This document shows positions 8,643-17,433 of a DNA stretch of 64,000 nucleotides, in pieces (the first letter of the stretch is position 1; each line of letters starts with the position of its first letter). The notes beneath the pieces were generated by a model that was not told the origin of the DNA, searched no databases, and saw nothing but the letters and a program-made list of their open reading frames with translations. Position numbers and translations under genes: made by a program. The DNA comes from Bifidobacterium boum (GTDB taxonomy: Bacteria > Actinomycetota > Actinomycetes > Actinomycetales > Bifidobacteriaceae), in NCBI RefSeq assembly GCF_000741535.1, contig NZ_JGYQ01000016.1, positions 1-64,000 of the forward strand, read 5' to 3'.

Positions 8643-9815
8643 TCAGGCTTTGCGCTCCTGCCCGTCCGGACGCTCATCATCGTGGCTCTCGTCTTCGTCA
8701 CGGTTCTTACGCGCGCCAGGGACACCCGGCAACGGGACATCGAGACGATGACGTTGCCGGGCAACATCCGGGTGCTTCTCGTCATACCCCTGCATGTATC
8801 GAGTCTTCTGCCATTCATGGATGGACGCATTCGATCCGCGGTGATGCTCATGATAGGTCCGCGGCGCGCCTCCTCGCGGCAGCTCGCCCGATTCCTTCGC
8901 CACCGCGATCTGATTGACATTGGACGGGTCCATGATGGCAATCGGGGCGACCACTTCCGGCTCGGCAGGCGCCGCGGTATGGCGCTGCATACGCGACGGC
9001 AGCCATTCGGCGAGTCGGGACAACAGCCAGCACAGCACGAAGTAGATGACCGCGGCGACCACAAGCGTCTGCAGGATATTGAAGTACATAGAACCGAGAC
9101 GACGGGATTCCTGAAGCAAATCCGTGTACATGATAATCGAGCCGAGCGCGGTGTCCTTCAGGACGACGACCAGCTGAGTGACCGCCGCAGGCAACATCGC
9201 GTAAATGGCTTGCGGGACTTCCACTTGCATCAGGGACTGCGTGCGGGTCAGACCGAGGGCAAGCGCCGCCTCATGCTGCCCATTCGGCAGGTTGCCGACG
9301 CCGGAGCGCACAAGTTCGGCGACCACGGAACCGTTGTACAGTACCAGGCCGAGAACGACAGACCAGTACGCCGGATCCTCCATTCCCATGAAGGCGAACA
9401 GACGCCAGAAGAAGATCATCATCATGAGCACCGGCACAGCGCGGCAGAATTCGACAATCACCGCGGAGACCCAACGCACGGGTGCCGCCGGCAGCAAACG
9501 CCCGACACCGAAGAGGATGCCGAATGCCACGGAACCGATCACCGCAACGAACGCCGCCTTAACGGTCATCCACAAACCCGGCAGATAGAAGTCGGTCCAG
9601 GCTTCTGCGTCCAACGCAGGTTTCCACAAATCCCATGCGAGCTGGTTTTCACCCTCGGGCGGGTTGTGCAGCCGCATGAAGATGAGAACGAGGATAATGG
9701 CGAAGATGACGATCGCCACCACGTTGGCGATGCGGATGCGTTGGCGGCCTCGCGGGCCGGGCGCGTCGAACAGTACCGAAGTGTCAGTGTCGTTATTGGT
9801 TGTTGCGTTCGCCAT
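8643..9815 (-). CDS. gluD: Glutamate-type amino-acid ABC transporter permease (GluD-like)
   Basis: A 390-residue inner-membrane permease of the His/Glu/Gln/Arg family. It has several hydrophobic segments and the EAA loop (GQHEAALALGLTRTQSLMQVEVPQAI) that docks on the ATPase. The ATG at 9815 has GGAGG upstream and follows the other permease by 5 bp. About 115 residues after the last membrane helix form a charged His/Arg/Asp-rich tail not typical of the family. Assignment of D rather than another letter rests on gene order as in Corynebacterium gluABCD. Confidence 0.88.
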   Translation of the reverse strand: MANATTNNDTDTSVLFDAPGPRGRQRIRIANVVAIVIFAIILVLIFMRLHNPPEGENQLAWDLWKPALDAEAWTDFYLPGLWMTVKAAFVAVIGSVAFGILFGVGRLLPAAPVRWVSAVIVEFCRAVPVLMMMIFFWRLFAFMGMEDPAYWSVVLGLVLYNGSVVAELVRSGVGNLPNGQHEAALALGLTRTQSLMQVEVPQAIYAMLPAAVTQLVVVLKDTALGSIIMYTDLLQESRRLGSMYFNILQTLVVAAVIYFVLCWLLSRLAEWLPSRMQRHTAAPAEPEVVAPIAIMDPSNVNQIAVAKESGELPRGGAPRTYHEHHRGSNASIHEWQKTRYMQGYDEKHPDVARQRHRLDVPLPGVPGARKNRDEDESHDDERPDGQERKA

Positions 9816-9820
9816 GACGG

Positions 9821-10498
9821 TCACCTCCGCACCGCAAGCTTGTTGGACAGATACGTGGTCAGCGCGCCGAACGGAATAATCAGGATCACATAGCCGAATG
9901 CAAAGGTCAGGAAGATCGGCACGATCAGATCCGCATGATATTCGATCATTTCGCTCATCATGGTCGACGTTTCGGTCGCCACCGATGCCGCCGCAGCGAC
10001 GGTGGAGTTCTTCAGCAGCGCGATGAACGTGTTGCCCAGTGGCGCAACCGATCCGCGAATGGCCTGCGGCAGGATGACCTGCGTGGCGGCCTGCCAGAAG
10101 TTCAAACCCAACGCGCGCGCGGCTTCGGCTTGCCCGATCGGCACGGTGTTGATGCCCGAACGCAATGACTCGCACACGAATGCCGCTGTATACAGGGACA
10201 GACCGGTGATGGCGAGCCAGAAGAAGTTCGTTGCGAAGGTCGTGGAGAAGCTGAGCTTGAGCTGGGCATACACACCAAGCACCATGAACACCATAATGAT
10301 GGTCAATGGCATGTTCTTGAACAACTCCACATATCCTCTGGCGATTCGGCGCAACGATGAAATCGGTGAAATCCGCATGAGCAGCAACATCACACCGAGA
10401 ATCGTGGAGAACAACGCCGACCACAGGGTCAGCTCGATGTTCACCAGGAAAGCCCCCGGAATGTCATATTGGCTGAACAGCTGAGCGAAAGCGTTCAT
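9821..10498 (-). CDS. gluC: Glutamate-type amino-acid ABC transporter permease (GluC-like)
   Basis: A 225-residue permease with the standard topology for this family, including the EAA loop (GQAEAARALGLNFWQAATQV) around residue 135 and hydrophobic stretches at both ends. It overlaps the binding-protein gene by 4 bp (ATGA) and is followed 5 bp later by the second permease, so the pair should form the membrane heterodimer of one importer. Confidence 0.9.
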   Translation of the reverse strand: MNAFAQLFSQYDIPGAFLVNIELTLWSALFSTILGVMLLLMRISPISSLRRIARGYVELFKNMPLTIIMVFMVLGVYAQLKLSFSTTFATNFFWLAITGLSLYTAAFVCESLRSGINTVPIGQAEAARALGLNFWQAATQVILPQAIRGSVAPLGNTFIALLKNSTVAAAASVATETSTMMSEMIEYHADLIVPIFLTFAFGYVILIIPFGALTTYLSNKLAVRR

Positions 10499-11343
10499 TT
10501 CTTCTCCCCTTCCGTTGGCGTCGGCGGATTGTATTTCGCATTCGGTGTGTACGCGACGCCCTTCGTATTGTCGTCGATCGCGCGCTTCCAGGAACCGTCC
10601 TGGATCATTTCCGTGATGGCATTGTTGATTTGCGACGCGAGTTTCGTATCGCCCTTCTTAATGCCAACGCCATAACGCTCAACCGTGAAAGGCTTGCCCA
10701 CAACCCGCAGCCTACCGCGAGAAGCCGAAGCCAGACCCGCCAAAATGATGTCATCGGTGGTGACCGCATCGACGATACCGGACAGCAACGCGGTCGCGCA
10801 TTCGGCGTACCCGGGCTGCTCCATGAGCTGCACCTTGCTGGCGAACTGCTCCTTGACCGTGACCGCGGATGTCGAGCCGGTCACCGAGCACAACCGCTTG
10901 CCGTTGAGATCCTGCGGACCGTTGATGCCCGTTTCGCCTTTGCGCACCATCAGATCCTGCCCGGCGACGAAATACGGGCCGGCGAAGGAGACCACACGCT
11001 TGCGGTCATCGGTGATGGAATACGTGGCGAGAATCATGTCGACATCGCCATTCTGCAGCATCGCTTCACGCTGTTTGGACGGGGCTTCCTTCCAGATGAT
11101 CTGGTCTTCGGAATATCCCAAACTCTTGGCGATGTATTTGGCGACATCGACATCGAAGCCGACATACGTGCCGGACTTCTTGAAGCCCAAACCAGGCTGG
11201 TCGAATTTTATGCCGATGCGGATCTTGCCCGCTTCGTCGTCAGCCCCGCAGGCGCTGACGGACAATACGCACGCAAGCGCGCACACCGCCGCGCAAGCAG
11301 TGCGTATGAGACGCCCAGCAGTACTGCTCAATCTCTTGTTCAT
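10495..11343 (-). CDS. gluB: Glutamate-type amino-acid ABC transporter substrate-binding lipoprotein
   Basis: A 282-residue extracellular solute-binding protein family 3 member. The N-terminus has a basic start, a hydrophobic core and a lipobox LSVSAC with the modified cysteine at 32, so it is membrane anchored. Family signatures include IRIGIKFDQPG, GFDVDVAKYIAKSLG and the VTTDDIILAGLA region. It sits between the ATPase gene (81 bp upstream) and the permeases. Glutamate specificity is inferred from operon order only. Confidence 0.9.
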   Translation of the reverse strand: MNKRLSSTAGRLIRTACAAVCALACVLSVSACGADDEAGKIRIGIKFDQPGLGFKKSGTYVGFDVDVAKYIAKSLGYSEDQIIWKEAPSKQREAMLQNGDVDMILATYSITDDRKRVVSFAGPYFVAGQDLMVRKGETGINGPQDLNGKRLCSVTGSTSAVTVKEQFASKVQLMEQPGYAECATALLSGIVDAVTTDDIILAGLASASRGRLRVVGKPFTVERYGVGIKKGDTKLASQINNAITEMIQDGSWKRAIDDNTKGVAYTPNAKYNPPTPTEGEKK

Positions 11344-11424
11344 AACGCTCTTTTCTGATCAAACCCAGGTGCCGATTCGACCTTCGTCTGAGACGCGGGA
11401 GGCACCAATGGACGATGCTGACGG

Positions 11425-12219
11425 TCAGTGGGTGAGGATCTTCGACAGGAAGTCCTTGGCACGGTCAGTCTTGGGGTGTTCGAAGAATTCGTCCGGCGTA
11501 CCCGATTCGAGGATCTTGCCGTCCGCCATGAACACGACGCGGTCAGCTACGTTACGTGCGAATCCCATCTCGTGGGTCACGCAGATCATGGTCATGCCCT
11601 CGTGGGCGAGTTCGGTCATCACATCAAGCACCTCGTTGACCATCTCCGGGTCGAGCGCCGATGTCGGCTCATCGAAGAGCATGACTTTCGGTTTCATCGC
11701 GAGAGCGCGGGCGATGGCAACACGCTGCTGCTGGCCGCCGGACAGCTGCGCCGGCATCTTCTCCGCCTGTGAATCCACGCCGACACGCGCAAGCAGATCC
11801 ATGGCCAGATTCTCCGCCTCATCCTTGGGCATATGGCGCACTTTGATCGGTGCGAGAGTCACATTCTCAAGAATCGTTTTATTGGCGAACAGGTTGAAGG
11901 ATTGGAACACCATGCCGACTTCGGCGCGAAGCGCAGCGAGCTCCTTGCCCTCTTGTGGCAACGGTTTGCCGTCGATGCGGATATCGCCCGAATCGATGGT
12001 CTCGAGACGGTTGATGGTGCGGCACATCGTGGATTTGCCCGAGCCTGACGGGCCGACGACGACCAGCACCTCCCCCTTGTTGACGGCGAGATTGATGTCC
12101 TTGAGCACGTGCAAATGACCGAAATGTTTCTCGACATGGGTCAGCTCGACCAGCGGATGTGTGTCCTGTCCTTGCGGGTCGGCGATCTTCGCGGCTTGTT
12201 GTTCTTGTTGTTCAGACAT
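11425..12219 (-). CDS. gluA: Polar amino-acid ABC transporter ATP-binding protein
   Basis: A 264-residue ABC ATPase with Walker [10 protein letters not shown] (about 55-63), signature [15 protein letters not shown], Walker [15 protein letters not shown] and H-loop [16 protein letters not shown]. This pattern is typical of the GlnQ/GluA group that powers glutamate, glutamine and other polar amino-acid uptake. It is the first gene of a four-gene minus-strand operon with gluB, gluC and gluD. Confidence 0.92.
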   Translation of the reverse strand: MSEQQEQQAAKIADPQGQDTHPLVELTHVEKHFGHLHVLKDINLAVNKGEVLVVVGPSGSGKSTMCRTINRLETIDSGDIRIDGKPLPQEGKELAALRAEVGMVFQSFNLFANKTILENVTLAPIKVRHMPKDEAENLAMDLLARVGVDSQAEKMPAQLSGGQQQRVAIARALAMKPKVMLFDEPTSALDPEMVNEVLDVMTELAHEGMTMICVTHEMGFARNVADRVVFMADGKILESGTPDEFFEHPKTDRAKDFLSKILTH

Positions 12220-12314
12220 GCATGACAGTCTAACCGGTTTGAACCGACAATGGCCAACCTATCCCATCATGCGCGCACTCGCACGGAAACGGCGGTATTA
12301 TGCGGCAATATGCA

Positions 12315-12352
12315 GATGCCCTGCCACGCAGTACATTGCGTAACAGGGCATC
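12315..12352. terminator. Hairpin between aspS and gluA
   Basis: GATGCCCTG (12315-12323) pairs with CAGGGCATC (12344-12352), and ACGCA/TGCGT forms an inner stem. It is 110 bp past the aspS stop and 96 bp before the gluA start. It most likely ends aspS transcription, but it has no clear T-run and could be part of the gluA leader. Confidence 0.45.
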
Positions 12353-12461
12353 ATATTTCTTGGAGGTTAATTTTTCGTGTTCACGGCACCGTGCCGATCA
12401 CATCTCGGGGACCTGCAGACATTCAAATCCTCAGCCCCGTGGGCAATCACCTGGATGCGGT

Positions 12462-14261
12462 TCAGTCCTCGTCTTCTTCGGGATCATAGTCGACACCGGT
12501 TTCGGCGCGCTGTTCATCCGAAATCGGGGCCGGGGCGCCGGTCAGCGGGTCGCGGCCGCCACCGGCCTTCGGGAAGGCGATGACGTCACGGATGGAATCG
12601 GCGCCGGCAAGCAGCGAGACGGTACGATCCCAGCCGAGCGCGATACCCGCGTGCGGCGGAGCGCCGTACTTGAACGCTTCGAGCAGGAAGCCGAACTTCT
12701 CTTCGGCTTCCTCCTTGCCGATGCCCAGCACGTTGAGCACACGGTCCTGGATATCCACACGGTGGATACGCACGGAACCGCCGCCCATCTCTTCACCGTT
12801 GCACACGATGTCATAGGAATCGCTCATCGCGTGCTCAGGATCCTTGTCGAAGTTGTCGATCCAGTCGGCGCTCGGCATGGTGAACGGGTGGTGCATGGAA
12901 GTCCACTTGGAGTGGCCGACAGCCACATCATCGTCATCCGGGTCGTCCGTGGGCTTGAACAGCGGGAAGTCGACAACCCATGTGAACGCGAACTCGTCAG
13001 GGTGCAGCAGACCCGCGCGACGGGCGAGTTCGACACGCACCGCGCCCAGCAGCAGCTGAGAGGATTCGCGAGCGCCAGCGGCGAAGAACACCGCGTCGCC
13101 GTCCTCAGCGCCGACAGCCTCCTTGAGGCCGTTGCGCTCCTGCTCAGACAGGTTCTTGGCGACCGGGCCCTTCAACTCGCCGTCTTCGGTGAACTGCACA
13201 TAGGCCAGGCCCTTCGCGCCACGCTGGCGTGCCCACTCCTGCCATGCATCGAACTGGCGGCGAGGTGTCGAGGCACCACCCTTGAACAGGACGGCACCGA
13301 CATACGGCGCTTGGAACACGCGGAACGGCGTGTCCTTGAAATAGTCGGTCAGCTCGATGAGCTGGTTGCCGAATCGCAGATCAGGCTTGTCGGAACCGTA
13401 CTTGTCCATCGCATCCTTCCAGGAGATGCGAGGCAGCGGAAGCTTGATGTCATAACCGCGGGTCTTCCAGATCGCCTGGATGACCTTCTCGGCCATCGCG
13501 ATGACATCCTCCTGGTCGACATAGCTCATTTCCATATCGAGCTGCGTGAACTCAGGCTGGCGGTCAGCGCGGAAGTCCTCATCGCGATAGCAACGTGCGA
13601 GCTGATAGTACCGTTCGACACCGCCGACCATGAGCAGCTGCTTGAGCAGCTGGGGGCTTTGCGGCAGCGCATACCAAGAACCCGGCACCAGACGGGCCGG
13701 CACAAGGAAGTCGCGAGCGCCTTCAGGGGTGGACTTGATGAAGGTCGGGGTCTCCACCTCGGTGAAGTCCATGTCTTCCAGCGCGTGGCGCGCAGCCTTC
13801 GTCATGTCGGAACGCAGCTTCAGGTTGCGCTGCATCTGCGGACGACGCAGATCAAGATACCGGTATTTCAGGCGCACGTCCTCGCCCGGCAGCTTGTTCT
13901 CGGACTCGTTCTCGAGCGCAGTGGACACTTGGAACGGCAGGGCGTCGGCCTTGGCGAGCACCTTGAGATCCTCGACGACGACCTCGATCTTGCCGGTGGC
14001 CAGATGCGTGTTCTCGTTGCCCTCCGGGCGCAGGCGCACCTCGCCGGTGACCTGGATGACGAACTCGCTGCGTAGCGGGCGGGCGATCTCCTCGTCATAG
14101 ATGACGATCTGCACGAGACCTGTGTTGTCACGCAAATCGATGAACGCCACACCGCCGTGGTCGCGACGACGGTCGACCCAACCGGCGAGCGTGACCTTCT
14201 GCCCGACGAGCGCCTCGGTCACTTCCGTGGCGTGATGTGTTCTGTAAGCCGTCTGGCTCAT
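12462..14261 (-). CDS. aspS: Aspartyl-tRNA synthetase
   Basis: A 599-residue class II synthetase of bacterial type. It has an N-terminal OB-fold anticodon domain ([11 protein letters not shown]...FIDLRD), class II motif 1 and 2 ([10 protein letters not shown] with [18 protein letters not shown]), an inserted GAD domain and motif 3 (GIALGWDR). The histidine in RDHGG (H35) aligns with the residue reported to relax tRNA choice in non-discriminating enzymes, so it may also charge tRNA-Asn. The C-terminus is acidic. The neighbouring upstream gene is hisS. Confidence 0.95.
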   Translation of the reverse strand: MSQTAYRTHHATEVTEALVGQKVTLAGWVDRRRDHGGVAFIDLRDNTGLVQIVIYDEEIARPLRSEFVIQVTGEVRLRPEGNENTHLATGKIEVVVEDLKVLAKADALPFQVSTALENESENKLPGEDVRLKYRYLDLRRPQMQRNLKLRSDMTKAARHALEDMDFTEVETPTFIKSTPEGARDFLVPARLVPGSWYALPQSPQLLKQLLMVGGVERYYQLARCYRDEDFRADRQPEFTQLDMEMSYVDQEDVIAMAEKVIQAIWKTRGYDIKLPLPRISWKDAMDKYGSDKPDLRFGNQLIELTDYFKDTPFRVFQAPYVGAVLFKGGASTPRRQFDAWQEWARQRGAKGLAYVQFTEDGELKGPVAKNLSEQERNGLKEAVGAEDGDAVFFAAGARESSQLLLGAVRVELARRAGLLHPDEFAFTWVVDFPLFKPTDDPDDDDVAVGHSKWTSMHHPFTMPSADWIDNFDKDPEHAMSDSYDIVCNGEEMGGGSVRIHRVDIQDRVLNVLGIGKEEAEEKFGFLLEAFKYGAPPHAGIALGWDRTVSLLAGADSIRDVIAFPKAGGGRDPLTGAPAPISDEQRAETGVDYDPEEDED

Positions 14262-14297
14262 GCTTCCTCTATTCTTGTCAAGTCCTCAGAAATCGGC

Positions 14298-14314
14298 GGA
14301 AAACCGGGTTTTCC
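14298..14314. terminator. Palindrome between hisS and aspS
   Basis: GGAAAACC-G-GGTTTTCC is a perfect 8-bp inverted repeat with a one-base centre in the 69-bp gap between the hisS stop and the aspS start. It could stop or attenuate read-through from hisS into aspS; with so short a centre the RNA loop would consume some of the stem. Confidence 0.35.
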
Positions 14315-14330
14315 AAGCATTTCAGTTTGT

Positions 14331-15722
14331 TTACAGGTTGACAGTTTGCCGGGCATATACAGTATCCGGCTCCCACGACTTGGCATCAGCCGGGCATTGA
14401 TCGCCGGTGATGATGTTCTTGACCTCGTCGCCCTTGGCTTCGCCGTCCTCGCTCGCCGCTGCCGGGAACCACACGTACGGGATGCCCAGCTTGTCGGCGT
14501 ACTTGATCTGCTTGCCGAGTTTCGCGGCGGTCGGCGCAACGTCGGCCGCAATGCCGCGGGAACGCAGCTGGTTGGCGATTGCGTTGGCGGCCGGGCGATC
14601 ATCCTCATTCCATACGGCGACCATGACCGCAGCCGGGGAAATCCGCGAGGCGTGCGCGCCAGCGGTATGCAGCATGTAGGACACCAGACGGGACAGGCCG
14701 ATGGACAGGCCGACGCCCGGGTAACGTTTGCTGCCCTGCGATGCGAGATTGTCGTACCGGCCGCCCGAGCAGATGGAACCGAGCGAATCGGCGCCGTCAA
14801 GGAAGGTCTCGTACACGGAACCGGTGTAATAATCCAGACCGCGGGCGATTTTGAGGTCGGCGATCACCGAGCCAGGGCGGATGCGTGCCGCCTCGTCGAC
14901 GATCATCGCCAGCGTATCGAGCCCCTGGCGAGCCAGAGCGTACGCCTCGCTGTCAGTGCTGATGCCATGCTTAGTGCACAGGGCGTCGAACTTCTCGGCA
15001 AGTTCCTTGCCGTCCGCCGCCGTCAGTTCGGCAAGCTCAAGGCAGGCACGCGCCTGTGTCTCATTCGCGCCGCAGCCTTCAACCAGAAGACGAGCGACCT
15101 CATCGGCGCCAATCTTGTCGAGCTTGTCGATTTCGCGCAGCACGCCTTCGATATCCGTCAAGCCAAGTCCGCGGTAGAAACCTTCGGACAGCTTACGATT
15201 ATTCGCGTGGACAGTCGCCTTCGGCAAACCGAATTCGCGCAGCTGTTCCAATGCGCTGACCATGACCAGCGGCAGTTCGACCTCATAATGCTCAGGCAGG
15301 TCACCGTTGCCGACCACGTCGATATCGGCCTGCACGAACTCGCGGAACCGGCCCTCCTGAGGACGTTCGCCGCGCCAGACCTTCTGGATCTGCCAACGTT
15401 TGAACGGGAAGGCCAACGTGCCGGAATGCTCGACGACATACCGGCTCAGCGGAACCGTCAAATCGAAATGCAACCCGAGACGATCTTCAATCGGCGTGTC
15501 GGATTCATGGCCGACTTCCTGCAGACGCGACAGCAGGTAGATCTCCTTGCTGGTCTCGCCTTTTTTCAGCAGACTCGCGCCAGTTTCAACGGCACGCGTC
15601 TCGATACCGATGAAGCCATTGAGCTCGAAAACCCTACGGAGCGTGTCAATAACACGCTGCTCCACAACACGTTCAGAGGGGAGCCACTCTGGAAATCCTG
15701 AAATTGATGCGCCTTTAGCCAC
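14331..15722 (-). CDS. hisS: Histidyl-tRNA synthetase
   Basis: A 463-residue class II synthetase with motif 2 (FRWQIQKVWRGERPQEGRFREFVQADIDVVG-like, here KRWQIQKVWRGERPQEGR), the HisA motif (ARGLDYYTG) and SICSGGRYDNL, plus an anticodon-binding C-terminal domain. The start codon is GTG at 15722, preceded by AGGGA. It transcribes toward aspS (69 bp apart), the common hisS-aspS pairing, and diverges from the DUF349 gene. Confidence 0.95.
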   Translation of the reverse strand: MAKGASISGFPEWLPSERVVEQRVIDTLRRVFELNGFIGIETRAVETGASLLKKGETSKEIYLLSRLQEVGHESDTPIEDRLGLHFDLTVPLSRYVVEHSGTLAFPFKRWQIQKVWRGERPQEGRFREFVQADIDVVGNGDLPEHYEVELPLVMVSALEQLREFGLPKATVHANNRKLSEGFYRGLGLTDIEGVLREIDKLDKIGADEVARLLVEGCGANETQARACLELAELTAADGKELAEKFDALCTKHGISTDSEAYALARQGLDTLAMIVDEAARIRPGSVIADLKIARGLDYYTGSVYETFLDGADSLGSICSGGRYDNLASQGSKRYPGVGLSIGLSRLVSYMLHTAGAHASRISPAAVMVAVWNEDDRPAANAIANQLRSRGIAADVAPTAAKLGKQIKYADKLGIPYVWFPAAASEDGEAKGDEVKNIITGDQCPADAKSWEPDTVYARQTVNL

Positions 15723-15735
15723 GATTCCCTATAAT
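15704..15735 (+). promoter_or_regulatory. Possible sigma-70-type promoter for the DUF349 gene
   Basis: A perfect -10 hexamer TATAAT lies at 15730-15735 on the plus strand, about 80 bp before the DUF349 start. TTGATG at 15704-15709 could be the -35, but the 20-bp spacer is longer than ideal. The region is the hisS/DUF349 divergent gap. Confidence 0.4.
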
Positions 15736-15815
15736 AAGTGAAGTTGCGGAAAACATGCGACCCAAGTCTCATGGCTTCCGTAACAGCCTCACTACATGAG
15801 CTTAAGGAGCTGGCC

Positions 15816-17267
15816 ATGGCCGACGAGAACGTCACCGAACCAAAGAACACCACCGAACCTACCGCGCAGACGACGGAGCCTGGCGCGAAGCAGCAAGCTG
15901 GCGCCACACCTGCCGCGGTTCCTTCCCCCGCGAACATCAAACATCACGCGCCGTCACCCGCCGCGTTCGCCAAGAGGAAGCCCGCACACACCCCTGCAGC
16001 GCCGGCCGCGCACGTCTCCTATTCCGACGAAAGCGTCAAGCAGGCCGAAGCGTTCGGCCGTGTCGACGACAATGGCACGGTGTATGTCAAGGATGGTGAC
16101 AGCGAACGCGAAGTCGGACAATTCCCCGACGCTTCGAAAGAGGAAGCGCTGGCACTGTACGCCCGCAGATTCCTTGACCTCAAAGAAAAGCTGGATGTGT
16201 TCGCAAACCGTTTGAACTCCGGCACAATCAAGCCCCGTGAGATTGACGAATCCATCAAGCTGCTGGGCGAAGAAACCAAGGAGCCTGCCGTTGTCGGCGA
16301 CGTAGCGGCATTGAAGACGCAATTCGAGCAGCTCAAGGCGCAAGGCGCCGCTAAGAAGGAAGAACTGGCCAACCGCCGCAAGGAGGCGGTCGCCAAGGCG
16401 GTCCAGGAGCGTACCGCGATTGTGGAAAAGGCCGAAACGCTGGCCGCTGAACTCGGAGACAACACCAACTGGCGTTCCACCGCAGACAAGTTCCGCGCCC
16501 TGTTCGACGAGTGGCAGGCTCATCAGCGTAATTCGGTCCGAATCGATCGCGCTGACGCTGACGCGTTGTGGAAGCGTTTCTCCGCAGCACGCACAACCTT
16601 CAACCAGCAGCGTCGCAAGTGGGCGCAGGCTCGTGACAACGAGCGTGCACAAGCCAAGGCCGAGAAGGAAGCCATCATCGCCGAGGCGAATGACATCAAG
16701 AACTCCACCGACTGGGGCGAGACCTCACACAAGTTCAATGAGCTCATGGACCGTTGGAAGCGTGCCGGCCGCGCCGGACGCAGCGATGACGATGCCCTGT
16801 GGGCCAAGTTCCGTGAAGCCGCGGACACGTTCTTCAACGCCCGTCAAGCCGACCGCGAGCAGGTCAACTCGTCTGAGAAAGAGAACCTCGCCAAGAAGGA
16901 AGAACTGCTGAAACAGGCCGAGGCTCTGGTACCGGTCGCCGATGAGAAAGCCGCGAAGCAGGCACGCCAGAAGCTCGCCGAAATCCAAGACGAGTGGGAT
17001 CAGATCGGCTACGTACCGCGTGACGATATGCGTCGTATTGAAGATCGTCTCGACGCGGTTGACCGTCAAATCAAGGCTGTCGAAGATGCCGCGTGGAAGA
17101 AGAGCGATCCGGAAGCCGACGCCCGCAAGTCCAGCTTCGAAGAGCAGCTCAACGCGCAGCTCAAAGAGCTTGACGAGAAGATCGCCGCCGAATCCGATCC
17201 GAAAAAGAAGGCCAAGCTCGAAGCTGAGAAGGCCACCAAGGAGCAGTGGCTGAACGCCATCAAGTAA
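15816..17267 (+). CDS. DUF349 repeat protein
   Basis: A 483-residue protein with an Ala/Pro/Thr-rich N-terminal 90 residues and then several DUF349 repeats, recognisable by W..T...F..L...W (for example NTNWRSTADKFRALFDEWQ, DWGETSHKFNELMDRWKRAG) and charged coiled-coil linkers to the C-terminus. It is strongly Lys/Glu/Ala-rich and has no signal peptide. Function of the family is not established; the charge pattern suggests nucleic-acid or ribosome association. ATG 15816 is chosen because AAGGAG lies six bases before it. Confidence 0.85.
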   Translation: MADENVTEPKNTTEPTAQTTEPGAKQQAGATPAAVPSPANIKHHAPSPAAFAKRKPAHTPAAPAAHVSYSDESVKQAEAFGRVDDNGTVYVKDGDSEREVGQFPDASKEEALALYARRFLDLKEKLDVFANRLNSGTIKPREIDESIKLLGEETKEPAVVGDVAALKTQFEQLKAQGAAKKEELANRRKEAVAKAVQERTAIVEKAETLAAELGDNTNWRSTADKFRALFDEWQAHQRNSVRIDRADADALWKRFSAARTTFNQQRRKWAQARDNERAQAKAEKEAIIAEANDIKNSTDWGETSHKFNELMDRWKRAGRAGRSDDDALWAKFREAADTFFNARQADREQVNSSEKENLAKKEELLKQAEALVPVADEKAAKQARQKLAEIQDEWDQIGYVPRDDMRRIEDRLDAVDRQIKAVEDAAWKKSDPEADARKSSFEEQLNAQLKELDEKIAAESDPKKKAKLEAEKATKEQWLNAIK

Positions 17268-17293
17268 CCGCGTTCCACTGCCCCAGAGCACGA

Positions 17294-17332
17294 AATCGCC
17301 GGAACCCCGTACCTGTCGGGGTTCCGGCGATT
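17294..17332 (+). terminator. Strong hairpin after the DUF349 gene
   Basis: AATCGCCGGAACCCC (17294-17308) pairs perfectly with 17318-17332 around a 9-nt loop, 26 bp after the stop codon. The stem ends in TT and continues TCAT, so it may work as an intrinsic terminator. Confidence 0.75.
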
Positions 17333-17367
17333 CATATGTGCGGCTTGTCCGGTGCAACAGTATGCAA

Positions 17368-17402
17368 GAGGGGTGGTCCCGCGTAATGCAGGACCACCCC
17401 TC
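17368..17402 (-). terminator. Strong hairpin after clpC
   Basis: GAGGGGTGGTCC (17368-17379) pairs perfectly with GGACCACCCCTC (17391-17402), 11-nt loop, 31 bp beyond the clpC stop. With the hairpin at 17294-17332 it separates two convergent genes. Confidence 0.7.
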
Positions 17403-17433
17403 GTCGCAAACAGTGGCGGTATTAGTGAGAGTT

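Noticed and set aside
12300..14075. Long plus-strand open frame opposite aspS
   Set aside because: Same antisense effect; no recognisable domain.
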